Shown here piece by piece: positions 13,201-27,400 of a DNA stretch of 64,000 nt. Under the pieces are notes generated by a model, which saw only the letters and a program-made list of their open reading frames with translations, was not told the DNA's origin and did not search any database. The position numbers were made by a program, and so were the translations under genes. The first letter of the stretch is position 1. Each line of letters begins with the position of its first letter. The stretch lies in contig CANTUZ010000005.1 in the NCBI GenBank assembly GCA_947846985.1, positions 12,901,861-12,965,860 of the forward strand, written 5' to 3'. Origin of the DNA: Fratercula arctica. Taxonomy: Eukaryota; Chordata; Aves; Charadriiformes; Alcidae.

Positions 13201-16200
13201 CTAGGCTGGTGTGTACTTGCTGCCCACTAAGGCGAGAAGAAAGGCATGTCCCACAGCTGCAGGAGTTAGTGCTAGAGGTTCCAAGGCCCTGACAAATAGA
13301 ACTGTACATGACAGTAGCGGAGGTTTGTGGCATACTCTACCCATGGGCTGTTGCTGACATCCAGACAAGCTCGTTTCTCTACATAGAGAACTACTTCTGT
13401 CACTAACCAGCCCAACCAAAATGTTCACAAGTGGTGCAAGTCCATTGTCTAGTCCTTGCCTTTCCATGCTCATTAAAGCTCAGCAAATGCAGAGATTTGA
13501 ATCTAACATGACAAGAAGTGTCAGAATGGGGGATTAATTCTCTGTGAAATAATTTCCGTGATGGGATGCTGCCAGGAAGCTTGACTCTGCATTCCTTGGA
13601 CACCCCAGATTCCCACAAACTGTGAGGAGAGGACTGTGTGGGCAAGGAATGCGGCATGAGCTTGTAATCTTTTCAGCTAGATAGAGATATCTTAGCACAT
13701 AAGTGGGATGCTCTCAAGAGTCTGCTGTGCCAAAAAGGCGACCCTTCTAGGACTGGGACCATTTATGGAATGCTGATTTTTAGTGCAGAGCACGTTTTTA
13801 TAACTGACTTCTATAAATGTTAAATACCAGGTCAATTAAGTTTGACAGTGCTGACAGAGTTTTAATTAAATCAGTGTGAACAATATCAGTCTTGCATAAC
13901 TCTGTTTCCATCAAAAGCATCAGAAATTACAATTTTTTTTCTTTGTCCCTTGTAAGAGATGAAGTTCTGACAGCTTGTTCCCGTTTCCAGTCCTGCTGGT
14001 TCATTAATTTGTGTCCATAATTCTGAGCTTTCCACTCCACTCCCATCTCTCTTTGGTTCTCTGTTTTGCTTCCTTAGTGTTGACATTTTGGCTCATTCCC
14101 TACAATGCTATATACTGGCCACAAAGAGTTCAAGTGTGCCTTTCCTGTAACCCTTGTGTGCCTCCATGTAATGGCAGAGGGTACAAACCTGCAGACGCTC
14201 AACAAGGATGGATCTTGCAAAACACTAACTACCAAGAGCTTGTATTTGGTGTTCAGCACTTATGGGTTTTTTTGAGACCGAGTCCCTAGGCAAAACTGTC
14301 ATTTAAGCACAGTGGAAATTCAGCATGCAAGCAGATTGCTGAGCCAGGGCCGCTCTGGGATGTTGGCAATCCATGTCACTTCTGTGAAATGGGTGCCGAT
14401 TAATTACTGGGTATGTAAGAGTTAAAGGTAATGTAATGTCTGGTCTTGCTGTTAGAGTCTCCTACCTGTCTACCCATGCACAAGGGGGACCGCTTGCATG
14501 CCAGCCTTTGACTCATGCAGCAAGACAAGGGCAGCCACGCGTGCGAAAGAGCACAAGCTAGGGCAAAGTCCTCTGGTTTCTTCACAGATGAGGGGCAAAA
14601 ATCCTGGCAGGCCCCCTGGTAGTAGCTCACTTCTTTCTCTGGTTTCAATACCCACCAAAGCAGCTGTTACCTGAGGTGAGGGCAGGAAATGCTCATGGGA
14701 TTTTTGCAGCTTCAGCCTGCTGGGCTCCTCCTCAGGGGACCACAACACTGAATGCTGGTTGTCCCCTCCTGATGTCAGATGACTGGGGAGCACCCGCTTT
14801 GCCAGCAGGGAATGAACAGCAGGAATCTGGCTTCATCTGGCCCATGGGTCCCTCCAGGAAAAGGAAATTCCCAGCTGTTCCCAAGGACAGCTTGAAATCC
14901 TCTCTTTTTCTGGAAATATTGCAAGGGGAACTTAACCTGGACATGATAGCTGCGATCTGGCCCAAAGTCTCCTCTTCAACTTAAGAAATAGTTTTGCCTG
15001 TCTCTCTCTAAACATTTTTGGCTGTGTCTGGTTAAAAGCTTTATATAATTTCACAAAACTACTCACACATCCAACACTGCAAAACAGATAAACAGGGAGA
15101 GGAGCTGAGTGTGTATAACAAGCTGGAATACAACCAAAAAATACTTAAAGCCTGTGATCAACTTGGTAGCACACAGGGACCACCAGGGGTGGTCACAAGG
15201 TTTCTCTTGAGTTCTGTTCTCTCTCTCTTCTCCCTTCTTATCCCATTTACATCCTTGATCTCTGAGTTACTCATTCTGTGATGACTTAGGCTTGATCAAA
15301 CCTTCAGCTCTTGTGAGTAAATGTTAGCGTCTTCAGGGAAAATGTGGATCAAGTTCTCAGGGTCTTGAAAGTGCCATCATGTCCTGAAATCCCATTTCTT
15401 AGACTGTAGTTCATCTTGTCTGTTCTCCATTTGATTTGTGTTCAGAATCAGACCGCATGATGCAGAATGCAAATAAAGAGCTTTTGTGGAAGACTACTAG
15501 AAGATTGTAATCTTCCAGTCTTATCTCTCATTCCAGACATATCCTGAAATGACTCGTTCTTTCTTCTCTTTTTATTTCACAATGTAAGCATTTCACAGAG
15601 GAGGTGACATCTTTCAGTGCTTTAGCATTTCATCTCCCTATGTCTTCACATTTTTTTCCACTTTCTCATCTGCATGTTACCAACTTAATTAAACTGCACA
15701 ATGACTTTAAAAATACAAACTCTAACAAAGACTAACGAGGATGTTTCTTGGCAGTTGGTCATTGTTTTGCCTTGGGCCCATAGCTTCGCTTGCCGCTCTC
15801 TGATGGGAGCTGAACCCATGCTTGTGTTTAAAGATAACTGCTCCAAGCATGATTATATCACAGTTTCTGTGTATGTTTTCAGGAGGGTTTAATGTTGTAT
15901 AATCAGCCCATTATAACCACATTTCCAGACAATAGCAGGCTGCAGAATACACTGCAATACAGTGTTAGCAAATCTTGTTCATGTTCATTCCCTGTCATTA
16001 TATTTAGGTTCCGATGAGTTGGTTTAAGAGCACACAGGAAAAAAATACAAAACAAAACACGAGCTCAAAGCAATGGCTGCAAATGTAACCAATTTTCTTA
16101 GTCGACAAGCAAAGACGACATGGCCTCTAGCCAAGGTACGTGATATTTTTCCATCTGAGTCTGTCTGCCAAAGCAGCATAAGATTAAGTAAGACCTTTTT

Positions 16201-19200
16201 TATCTAATCATGCAGATTGACTAATCATGTCAATTTGACTGGACCAGCTTACAATAAAGGCATTGGAGAATAACCACAGCAGGTATCATCTTTCTCTGTG
16301 GGATTTCAGGTAAATTTCTGCAGCTCAGTGTGTCTTGCAAGTATGAGCAAGCGGAGTCTGTTGAGAGCAGAGGAAGCTTCCCATTCTTATTGTCTTCTTA
16401 TGACCCGTTTTCCACAAGCAATACCACAATGCTAATTACTTCTGTAGCAGAACAATTTGTCGTGATTTACTTATTTCTTCTGTAAGCATAGAAGGAGCCA
16501 AATTCCATTCAAGTTTCTTGTCCATTCCTCAGTTTCCTATCTTCTTAAAGACATAGCTGATGTTTAAAGAGCTAGGAAGTCATGTTGCTTGAAAGACCTG
16601 TTCCTTTGACTTCCTGTAAACAAATATCTTTAATTTCTGAGTGCCATGTGTCAGCAAAATCCTGAAACCATGCTGAAGGCGTGTTATTGCCACATAGGTC
16701 CATGGGTCAGAACCATCTTTTCCAAGACTAGAAAGGATCTGATCTTGTCTCAAACTGTGCTCCTGGTTCCTAGAAATACTCTTGCTAAAAGATAAGCAAA
16801 ATGATGTAATCATGGATGTCCACTGGGTATTCTGGATTGAATGAAATCCTCCTTGTGTACCATGGGAATGGTCATAGAATAAAAATTCCAGATGGGCTAA
16901 TCATAACAGAAACATTTACCGAGCTGGAACATCTGGGAGAACAAGTAAGGAGTAAAATGCTAAAAAGACAAGGTGTGTTCATCCTGACTGGGGAAAGCTC
17001 TTACCTCAGAGTGACCAGGGCCCCTTATTGAGGGAAGCTGCCCTCTTCATTTGGCCAGCATTAATTAATGACAGGATTTCTCAGCCAGTCCACTCCTGGA
17101 CTCGAAGGTGAGCTCTTGAAGCTACCTATTGGGTGGGAGGAGAGGTCTGTTGAGGAGCCATATCCCTGGGGAAGGGCATCATGGAAACCCCTGGTGCCCA
17201 GGTGAGGCTTTAGAGTGGTGTCCCCTGTTTGTCTTAATTAATGTTTAAATTTATTGTGTGGAGAATAGAGCCAACCTTGAGTTTGCTCTATATGCCATCT
17301 ACAGGAATCAGGATGAGAGAGACTTCTCCTTCTGCTGAAGCCGTCTTTGTGCTTTACAGTTAATGTAAACAGTGTGTTTAGAAATGTATTGTCTATGGCA
17401 GATCTGACATCACAACCAAATTCTTTAAAATAAAATGTTTAGGGGGAATCATGTCAGCTGCCTAGCACTGAAATGTATGGAATGGAATTAAGCAAACCTT
17501 TTCTTAATTAAAAAATGAAAATGGATTCTGAACTTTATCTAAGGGTCACTTTGGGATGATTTCTAGACAGAAAAAATCTTGGCTTTCTGGCAGGACAGCT
17601 GTGAGGGAGTGTTCTATTCATTAGAACACAATTTGTCCAAGAAAATACGTTCCAAGTCCTAATCAATTTAGATGAAAACTTGCTGGACAGGGTTCAAGCA
17701 GGCCAGTTATGGAGTCTTATAAAGCCAAACCCACATGTCTCAGTGGGCAAGAGGCAAGATAATCTTAGCTTACAATGGAATGTTTAAATTTATACAGCTA
17801 AGACACTGACATAGGCACAAGGGTTGGTTCTTTTGTGTTTTTTTTTTAACCAGAAACATGTGAAGAATTAGAATTTTTAAAGAGGGAATGTCCCTTTAAG
17901 TTATAATCACTCATGGTGAATGGACTGTGGCCAGATTCATCCTTGCTTTAGCGTCTATAGAAAGATTTTTGGAAAAGACCAGCTTCCAAAGCAATAGAAA
18001 CGTAGGTGTGCCTCCAAATGAAGTTCCTTGGCATCACAGGCTCTTGCAGAGTTTTATAATTCCCAGCTGTATAAGGATTTTTTTAATGAACTGCTTCAGC
18101 AGTGGAAATTCAGCAGTTTGGAGAAGCTGTTGCACAGTTAGCCCTTGGGAAGGTGACACCATGCACGGCATTGTTCAGCCGTTAAATGTACGCTCTTTAT
18201 GATGACACATTGCTACTGAGCACAGAAAACCACAGGATAACACACTCCCAGTCTTCCTGGTGTTAATGGTAACTATTTTAGGGTTTGCTTTTCTGTCGTT
18301 CAGTTAGTTTCTCCATTATTGCAGCTAGTGTTTCAGGCTGCAAAAGGGTACTTAAAAAACTTTCAAACAATGCCTTTGCAGATCCACGCTAAAAATTCCC
18401 ATAGGGATGAGAGATAACCTGAGCAATCTCTAACCTGGGGAATATTTAATTTCCTCACTTCAAATGGTTTTCTAACTTGCAAAGTCTTAGCCAAGGTTAA
18501 TCTCCACCACACACATGAATCAAGCGTGTCTTTCACAGTAACTACCAATGCTTGGTAGAAAGCCACAGCAACAAGTTGATCTCTGAAGTGCCAGCTTACA
18601 TCCACCTCTTTGCTAGTGGATCTGCTGCTCTCCTGCATCTGCTGCTGGGAAGTGACAAACACACCATTTCTCCCACCTCATCATTCTCTTCTAGCACTTG
18701 AAGGGCTCCATGGGCTTCAAGGGGGAAAAAAAAAAAAAAATCTTTCTAGCTGCAACTGGCCCTGTCTACACCACAGGACTGTCCCTCAGTTCCTAGCTTG
18801 TTACGCAGCAGCCCCCTCCAGTCCAGGAACTGAGACTGGAGTCAGGAGCTGTCTTTTCTCATCATGACTCCTGTGATTTCAAGGTGCAGTGAAACAACCC
18901 CTCTGCCGGTCTTCTTCTGCCAGGGTCCACACCATCACCCATGCACCTGTGTCCACCCTCTCGACTAGAAAGGGGATCTACCCACATGACCAGGGCTGGA
19001 TGTGAAAGAAAAGGAGTGTACAGTATTGTTAAGCAACTTGTGGTTAAAGTCACAAACTCTGGAGACTCCCTGACTACTGTAAACGCCAGCGGTTCGTTGT
19101 CCCACAGCCTCTTCCTTCCTTCACGCCCTGCTCTGCCAAGTCGGCCACCTGAGACCAGCTCATTGCTGTTGTTTTCCCTGGCTCTTCTCACTTGTTTACT

Positions 19201-19649
19201 TAAAAATCTCTTTCCCTCCCCTGCCCTTCATTTGAATTTCTTACAGGAGGGTCTTATAAGGACACCTACTTTAATCAGAATTTCCTATGAGTTAATAGGC
19301 AGCTTTTTTTGGTTTTTGCATGTTTTGAAATAAAAATGTAATCATTTCTTAAATGCCTCTTTCCCAAACTCTGCTTTAAAACAAACCTTTTTCCTACAGA
19401 AAGTAATGGTTTTAAAGCCCCAGTTTAAAAGACAAATTCTGTACAGTGGAGGAGGGGAACTTTGGATGCAGCAGGACAGCCTGTCACCCAAGGGAAAACA
19501 GCCGACATGCTGCTGAAGCTGACTGCATATTTTCATTTTCAAAAAGCACTCAAGACTAAAACCACCTGTGAGTCTAGCCTCTCCAGCTGATTTAGTAGGG
19601 CCTAGTGCAGAGTGTCCTGTCAAAAGGCATGCTTATTTTTGCAAGGCAA

Positions 19650-20110
19650 ATGAATCAGTTTTTATGTGGCAGGGCTACAGCTCATTGGGATGAACTCATT
19701 AAAACTTTGTAAAACAAACCGCAAGCGAGAGGTGCAATATTTCATTATTCAAACCCAGAGAATAGACAGGCGTCCTATGGAAAAGTGAGTCATATTCTCT
19801 GTGGTACATTCTGTTCATTCTGTTATAATAAACATGAGTGTTTGTTTGCTGAGCCCATTAGCATCCAGCTATAAACTCGATTAGGAGAACGAGTTCCTCG
19901 GCCTGCGCTGGGTTAGCGTGTGCACTGCCGTTTGGTCGCTCTGTTGTATAACAGCACCAATCATGTCAGATTGCCATTCCAAAAGGAAATAACAGCACTT
20001 TCCTCATTTCTTTCAAATCCATCCCAAATTTCTATTAAAGACATCAAAGCAATGACTCTAATACTTTCCATGCTTTACGAATGACTCATCTTTTAAAGAA
20101 ACCGCTGGGA
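19650..20110. promoter_or_regulatory. Possible enhancer: cluster of RUNX, AP-1 and FOX-like motifs
   Basis: Motifs seen: AACCGCA (19,717-19,723, RUNX-like), TGAGTCA (19,786-19,792) and TGACTCA (20,082-20,088) (AP-1), and TGTTTGTTT (19,839-19,847, FOX-like). The stretch is non-repetitive and has a balanced composition, as conserved non-coding elements often do. Conservation itself cannot be judged here. Confidence 0.25.
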
Positions 20111-22194
20111 ACTAAGGCATCACCAGGGTTTCTTAATTTCAGGGTTTGAGACTTTTAAGAATCTCATGGAAAAAAGTCAAAAGCCACAAACCCACCTTCT
20201 CATAAACCCCTTTTCCATATTTTATATATTAGTATTAATTTCTGTGCTACTAGTTTGAGTTGGTTTTACAAGCTACATGCCAGAAGATAGAACCCATTGT
20301 TAGTCTAGTTTTGTGTTTGCAGAAGGTAAATTAACTGATCAAATGTATTTATTGCTGCCATTGTTGGAAGATGATGGCCTAGGGAATGACTTTTAAATAG
20401 GATGATGGTTGGGTGCGTCTAGAACTAGTAGTGCAACAAGGGATTGTCTGGTGGAGACAAAGGGACTTCTGGGAAAGAAGTTTCTACACAGCATAAACAG
20501 CATTTTGGAAACTTGACTCTTACCCAGTTATAAGAATGGGCAAGGTCTCCAAATTTTTAAATGCTTGCTGCATTTCTAGTGACTGTAGATGGGGTGGGAG
20601 GGACTTCAGTGGGAACAGCGTTGGAGATCAGCCACGGGTTAGAAACTCGTTGGGTTATAGCTTGGAGTGTTTCATCTATTTCCATAGAATCACTTGCTTA
20701 TTAGAGTTATTTTTCTAGTGCAGTACTCTAGGAAGCGAGGTTACTATCCTGCAATTTCTGAAAGGAAGGGCTGAGGACAATGAGTATCCACTGTCTGGCT
20801 CTGACAGGTAGGCATTCCCAGCTTCTGAGGTGCATGACAGTAGCCTTAAGACTGCTCATTTTGCTGACTTTTTTCTTCCCCCTTCTATCCACGTGTCAGA
20901 GGGGCAGTGGCAGGCGGTTGCAAGCTCTCTCTAGCGCAAGATGGAGCATGCACTGAAAAGCTGTGGAGTAACAGCATGAGACTGCAGGTAAAATGGCTAC
21001 TTCACTCCTCAAACTGAACCTACCTTGAGCCACTCAAGTAGGAAATAAGGACTCTTTTGTCTTTTTATTACAGCAAATATCTGGTGATAGTTTTTGGGGT
21101 GCTTTCTGTCCCTAATAATTTTTTAAAAATAAATTCCTCTTCAAGGTATCTAATTACTCCAATTTACTTACTATCCATTTCTCTTTTTAAGTCGTATATT
21201 GCAGGTATTTTTAGCAGTCAAGGAAAACCCTGTATTATCCCTCCTCAAAGTCTCCTCATGCCATTCTTTGTTAAGTGGAGAAATGCTTCAGAGTCATGTC
21301 AGATGCTTTCGGCATGCAGCCGCGTGGACGAGCCGGCCCCAGGAGCCAGTCCAGCTCCAGGTTCCCATCCAGCAAGACGTCTCCCATCACACAGTGAAGC
21401 AGCAGTCGAAAGCTGTCCTCATCCATTGCAGCACCTCAGCTTACCCTGTGAGTCATGTGTCACGGGAGGGCATCTCTTAACCATAAACGGGATGTTTAAT
21501 AAACCTGAGGTTTTTTAATCTTTAGATGTTTACGGCTATTCACAAAAAATGAAATACAGTCCAGCATGATCAGCTACACGCTGGGAAAAAAAATACATAG
21601 CAATGAAGCGCTGTACTTGAGCGGGGCCAGTATCTCTCAGTGGGTTCTCTGGCAGGAATTGAATAATTGGCATCGTATTTTTCTAGGTAAAATACAAGAA
21701 GTTTATCTAGTAATAGAGCTTGTTGAATTCAGAGCTGCCTAAAGTCTTGTAACACCCCCTGCACACACATGCCTGCATTGCCAGTAGAAACACCACATTT
21801 AAGAAATGGAGAATGACTTGATTTTTGCTATTTATCCCTTACTTTTCCCTAACAATAACAGTCTTCTTCCCATTGTGGAAATTGTCACCCTGTGAGCACA
21901 TAGTTGAAGTGATTTATGTTTATATTTTTTTATCTGCTCTCCCTGGAGAAAGGGATATACTGTACGTGTATGGGTGCTTGGGCCAAAACAGGGGTTGTTG
22001 GGAGCTGCAGGCCCCAGTCTTTGCTGTGCTGGCTCCTGGTGAGGCATGGATGTGTAAAGCCATTTGGTATGTGCTGCTGCAAGAAAGACATGTGCAAGCA
22101 TGACGTGATCTCTGTGGGTGCAGGAGCATCTCTTTGGGAACTCTAATATTTGGTTTGCTGACAGTATCGCTCCAGTGAAGAAGCTTTTAGTTGC

Positions 22195-22240
22195 TTCCCT
22201 CCTCAGTTTGTTTATCTGTAAAATGGGAATAGGGAACTTC
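22195..22240 (+). repeat. MIR/L2-like fragment
   Basis: CCTCAGTTTGTTTATCTGTA followed by AAATGGGAATAG closely matches the common MIR/L2 end (CCTCAGTTTCCTCATCTGTA, AAATGGGGATAA). Only this core is recognisable. Confidence 0.5.
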
Positions 22241-25200
22241 CTAGAGAACCTAGAGTTAATTTTTTAATTATTCATACTTTTGCATACCCTTGAGGAGAGT
22301 ATAAGCTGCAAATTTCCGAAGCTGCATACCAACATTTCTACGGTTTCAGCATCAGGGGAGCCCCTTTTCCAAGACACTGCTGTATTCTCCTGGCTATATG
22401 TTTTGTGGCAAGCCTGTGTTCAGCCTTTGGCACACAGTCTCAGCACCTAGACCCCACGACCCCTTTCTGTGTGCAGACCCAGTATTTTTTCTCTGTGGAG
22501 CCTCTCCTGCTGGAGGCTACAGGTTCGCTGTTGGAGCTAGGTAGGTACCTATTGTGTGCACCATGCTTTTGAGGTGCAGAAAGCAGCATCTAGCAGACCT
22601 GGACTCCACAGTCTGTCGGGAGGCAGGCAATGGCCGCCTCCCAGCATTGGCACTGCCCTCACCCAAGGCACAGCCACACTCTGCACACAGGACCATTCAC
22701 CCCCAGGGCTATGGGCATGCACAGTGCCTCCCAAACCAGCTGGAAGGTCAGTCCGGTCACGCCGTGCCTCTTGGTATCAGGCCCTGATGCTTTACCATCA
22801 GCTCCTGGGAGGCTGTGACATTTGAGCTTATGCTGGCTGCCCCAGCACAGGGAGGTCAAACAAATTGAATTACTCTTCAAATTAGCTGGATACAGCTTTG
22901 ATCGCTGTCCATGTGAGACCTTGTGTGTTTTAGCTGGAAAAATGCACGCCACGTTCCAGCCACCTCCTCCAGCCAGGGGAGCGGTGGTGCCACTGGCAAA
23001 CGTGTGCACTTGCAGAGCATTACTTAGCTGGAAAGTTATTGCTGAAGCGTGTCCTCTATCGAGAATGATCTCGGCTTCACTGGGCCTATCTCTTACAGAT
23101 GTTAATTCCTTACTATTATCTTTACAAGTTCCAACAGAATAGTAAGCTGCAGTAAAGAGGGGATATGTTCAATTTAAGCAATGAGATTACTATGCTCTGA
23201 ATAAAGCCACTTTTATTAATAATTACCTCTCTGCCGTGACTTTAAATTCAAACAGCTGGACAGCCTCTGCTCTTTATTAATTTCCTTGGATCCTTTGGCA
23301 CAAAGCCCTCAATTCCTGTGATGTAATGGTATAAAAAGTTGGCTCCTGCCTGAGCTTCCACCCACAAGTTCTAAATTTGGAGCATGGCAAATTTCTGCAG
23401 ATTCCAGAGACCAGCTATGCTCAAGACGTGCTGATGCCTTCAGTCCCATCCTATTGCACCAAACAACAAGATTGTGTGCTTTTTATAACTGGGATCATAA
23501 ATATGACTCAGATGCACATGTTGTCTATGTAAGCACTTGGGGTTGGCTATCACTTTATGGCACTGGGAAGAAGCCAAGCCAAATAAAAATTGTTTTGAGT
23601 AAATATTACATTTCTAGAGCATGAATAACTTTTCTCTGCAGCCAGCGTGTCACTAATGGGAATAAGGAAGAAGACGGGGTGGGGGGAAAGCAGTAACTAA
23701 ATCATCCCACTAAACGCAGACAGTCTGCAGCAAGACCTGGTGTTTCGACTCGTCTGGGGTGTAATATCCCAGATAATTCGTAGCAGGTCTCAGCAAGGCC
23801 ACAAGTGATGGAAAGAAAAATAGCTGTATAGTTCAGCGCCATCCTGCTTCACGGTTCTTTCTTGGGTGGGATCTCCACCAGTGGTATGTAAAACAGGCGA
23901 CCAAAGAACCAAGTGTCCTTCTCTCCCCTGCTCCCAAATGTGCAGAGGCTCAAGCATGTGGATTGCTCCATGGAGATCAGCGTTGCTACTCACATGCTCA
24001 ATGCTAAGCATGTGCATATGTCTGTTCAGGATCCGGGCCAAAAGGAAGGATGAGTTTTTCATCCTGTGACTTTGGGACCCTGGGGGTGTCTGCGTTGCGG
24101 AACACGGGGAAACAGAAAATGAGCCCACATGCAGCTTTGCGCGGCTGCACCACAAGGTGAAGCGGCTTACCTGCAGCTCTCTGAGGCAGTGATATGCCAC
24201 CCCACCACCAGCATTGACCACTGCAGGGCTGGTCAGCATGGCTGCTGGCTCTGCTCCAGCCCTTCCAGCAAGCTGATGTCTCAGCCTCCCCCCAGCCCAA
24301 AAAAAACCAGTTACTCCTGCCCTTGAGCAGTGGTCAGTGAGCAGTTTATAAAGTGCTTCATCTACCTGAAATGCAAAGGGATAAGAGCAATGCTCTTTCT
24401 GTAAGAAATTATCAGGAAACTTTCTCCAATAAAAGGAATCTTCAAGTATCCCAAAAATAATAGCCAGATAGAAATAACAAGTGAGAGTCTATCTTTGAAA
24501 ACCATTAGTGGCTTTCTCATTTTCCTAATGGGCATGTAATCCTGAGCATTGTGCATTCCTTCATCTTGTACCTGTGAGCTTTTGCATATCAGAGAAGTTC
24601 TTTCCTTAACATCACTGTCTTTTCCTTTTTTATAGGCTCCTTTGGCATAGCAGGAAGAAAATCTTGCTTTAAAAGAGGCGTTCAGACAGGAAGCAGCAAT
24701 GTTCCAGGAGGATTTCTGAGTGAAACAGGAGAGCAACTGGCTTCTCAAAGTGCGTATTTCTGAGATCCCTAAAACATGCTGCTGCACAGTTGGAGCAGGT
24801 GAGTGGGGAGGCGTCGAAAGCACTCCACATTCTCATGTTCCAGCCGTTCCAGAGGCATTTGAAGAGTTTTTCTGTGCAGTGGGCTGGACTAGGGCTTGCA
24901 GATAAAATGTTTCAAGGGCTCTGAGCCCTCCAATAACAACGACCGCCTTGACGTCAGCAGACGTCTACCTCCAGGGACTAGTGCTGAGAAATCAGTGCCG
25001 ATTTGCCCAGCTAACGCAGCTTTGACTCTTGTTTCCAGGATCTGGGCGATAAGTCTTTTTTGCATGCCTTGCAAGCTGCCAGTGGTCATTTTCTGCCAGG
25101 AGAGCAGCCCAAGCAGTGTATAAGGGACTGACTCCCTCCCCTTTGTAATGCATTTTAAAATTCAGAGAAGCTTTTGTAACACAAGAAAGTGTTTTTACAT

Positions 25201-26004
25201 ATTAGAGCTTCTAAATTGTTAGAACAGTTGGAAAATCCTAATTGCCTTTAGTAGACAGTAAAAAAAATTTTTGGATTGCAGAATTAACAAAACTGGGAGC
25301 TGAAGATCAGTTTCCAAGACCAAAAACATATTCAGGGAGTCGTGTTGCGCTTGCACGTTTAATACAAATACTTGAGTTTCAACAGGTGATTTACACCTAT
25401 CTGCAAAATTGTTGCTCTGAGTTGCGGAGCTTAAGCTCTGAAAACTGTGCACAGATGCAGTGTCCAGGTCGGTCATGTTTATATTTACCCCAGGATGATT
25501 CTGGAGCTCCTCGTGCACAAGGGAGGGGAAAACCTACCTGGGATGGATTCAGCAGCCTGAATTAGAGATGATGAAAGAGGGCTTGGCTGGAACGCAGCAT
25601 GACTTTATGACTACTGGTTTAATTTTCCTGACACTTTGGGGGTAGCTATGTGGTGATTTAGCTCCAGTTAATTAGAGAGCTAAAGGCTGCTTCAATTTGC
25701 GGTTGTTACCCAAGAGCTCAGAGGAGGTTTTCTGGCCACCAGGGATCATGCATAAAGGTAGAGGAGCTGGAGGTGCCCCTGCAAGGGGCTGGCAGGGGAT
25801 GGTGCCATGGGAGCTCTGGTTGTGCAGGGGTTGCCCTAGTACACATGGTGTTTTTCAAGGCCTCATGCAGCAACCTCTGATTTGCACCTTGTGGACACAA
25901 TTTCACTTTATCATGGTGTTGCTTAAAGAGCTCTCTTTTTAGGCACAGCTGAGTATTTTGCAGATATCTGTGTGCTTTTTTAATGGGTAAATATCATTCA
26001 CATT

Positions 26005-26066
26005 TCATCAATGGGCAACTGAGGCATAAGGAGGTTAAGGGACCTGACGAAGGTGATAGCAAGTCA
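26005..26066 (-). repeat. MIR/L2-like fragment
   Basis: GGGCAACTGAGGCATAAGGA then GGTTAAGGGACCTGACGAAG is the reverse complement of the MIR/L2 end. It is a decayed ancient copy. Confidence 0.5.
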
Positions 26067-26999
26067 AATTGTTTGGAATTTTGTAGCTCTGAAATATCAT
26101 CTTTCTAAAACAGGAAACCCTCTCAGGAGTAGTAGGTTTTCATTAAAACAACAGTTCAAACCTGTCGATCTTGATATATCCAGGAAAAAGAGGAATGTAG
26201 AAAATGTGAGAGTTAGCTTAGTCTCTCTTAAACTAAACCACCAGGTTCATGTTCCTATGGAGAAACAAATACCCTGCAGGCATCATGGTGTCTTTGATTT
26301 ATTTTTGGAAGCTGAAAACTCCCCCTTTTGGTGTCTGAGCTAAGAAAAAAACCAAGGATTTTGTGGGCCAACAAAAGGTTTCTGGAGGAAAAAACCTCCA
26401 GTCCAGCTTCTCAAGAGTTTATGACATGAGCAGTTAAGCTAATGTAATCCAATTTAGCCTCCCCTATATTTCAAAATTGGGTTAAAGTTCGTAAGTCGTT
26501 GAGGGAAAATGTTACCCAACGGAGGAACTGTATGACTCTCAAATTAGCATCAGGCCTTTGCAGCTGTGGGTGCAGACCCTGGCTTCAGTCACCTGAACAA
26601 ATCGGGGTAACCAATGTGCCCCAAGCACACGAGGGGTTGAGCTGCATCACTGCTGCTCAGCCTTTGCACTCAGGCGGAAGCCCACCGAGCTGTGATGACT
26701 GGGTATGCTGACAGCCTGGTTGTTCGTAGTCTGCCTGGTCCTGGCTCTTTTTGCTTTTCTTTAGTGAGATAAGTCATCCAAAACCTAACAAAAGGTTTTA
26801 GTTTGGTGTTACGTGTGCTTTCCTTGCAAAGGAAGAGTGGGTTTTTTCTCCTGCAGTAGCAGTGTGTTGCTGCACGTACACGAGTGACGCAGCTCCAAGT
26901 GTGCTACCAACTCAGCTGTAAAAAACCCCTGTAGCACCGCATCTGTGTGAATCTGCCTTTCAAAACAGGATCTGCAGATGTGATTAATTACAAGCCTGC

Positions 27000-27400
27000 C
27001 GAGGAGCAGCTTTGCTCCCGTGAGCGGTTTCGGAGGGCCGTGCGGTGGTGTCCGGCTGCCATCTGGCGTCGGGGGCCATGGCGGGACAGGACCCCGCGAT
27101 GCACCCCCCAAGTCACCCTGGCCCAGCGACAGGGCGGTTGAAGTGGCAACCTCTGGTCTACGTCCAAGCCGTGAGCAAATCCTGCCCAGACTCACCAGGG
27201 CCCCCCGCCACGGTATCTCCCGCATTCCTGCGGAAGATCTGGTATTTCTTATTGTTCTCCCCGTCTCTGGGGGAGCAGCTGCTGCTGCCTGGCTGGCCTG
27301 CTGGGGCAGGAGCTGGCGGAGTCCTGTGCTGCGGGTCCCAGAACTAGCCGGGGGCTTTGGAAAAATCGTGTCAGTCTTCTCGCCCTGCGTCGGCATGTAG
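27000..27400. promoter_or_regulatory. CpG-rich patch (island-like)
   Basis: About 400 bp are GC-rich with some twenty CpGs, unlike the surrounding intergenic DNA. Open frames run through it on both strands, as expected when stop codons are rare. One plus-strand ATG at 27,078 sits in a good Kozak context (GCCATGG) and opens 89 codons with no recognisable domain. Confidence 0.4.
27056..27069 (-). promoter_or_regulatory. CTCF-like motif, minus strand
   Basis: The minus strand reads ACGCCAGATGGCAG, matching the CTCF core at 12 of 14 positions with the AGATGGCAG half intact. It lies in a CpG-rich patch and points away from the motif at 30,775. Confidence 0.35.

Larger units (their letters stand above)
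9237..26999. other. Intergenic sequence without recognised genes
   Basis: It contains the 25-bp inverted repeat at 10.2 kb, a GC-richer patch at 10.66-11.1 kb with overlapping open frames on both strands, a 15-A tract at 18,726-18,740, the motif cluster near 19.7-20.1 kb and two MIR/L2-like relics. No gene was recognised. The 231-codon plus-strand frame at 10,673-11,368 has no domain or coding signature I know. Confidence 0.6.
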
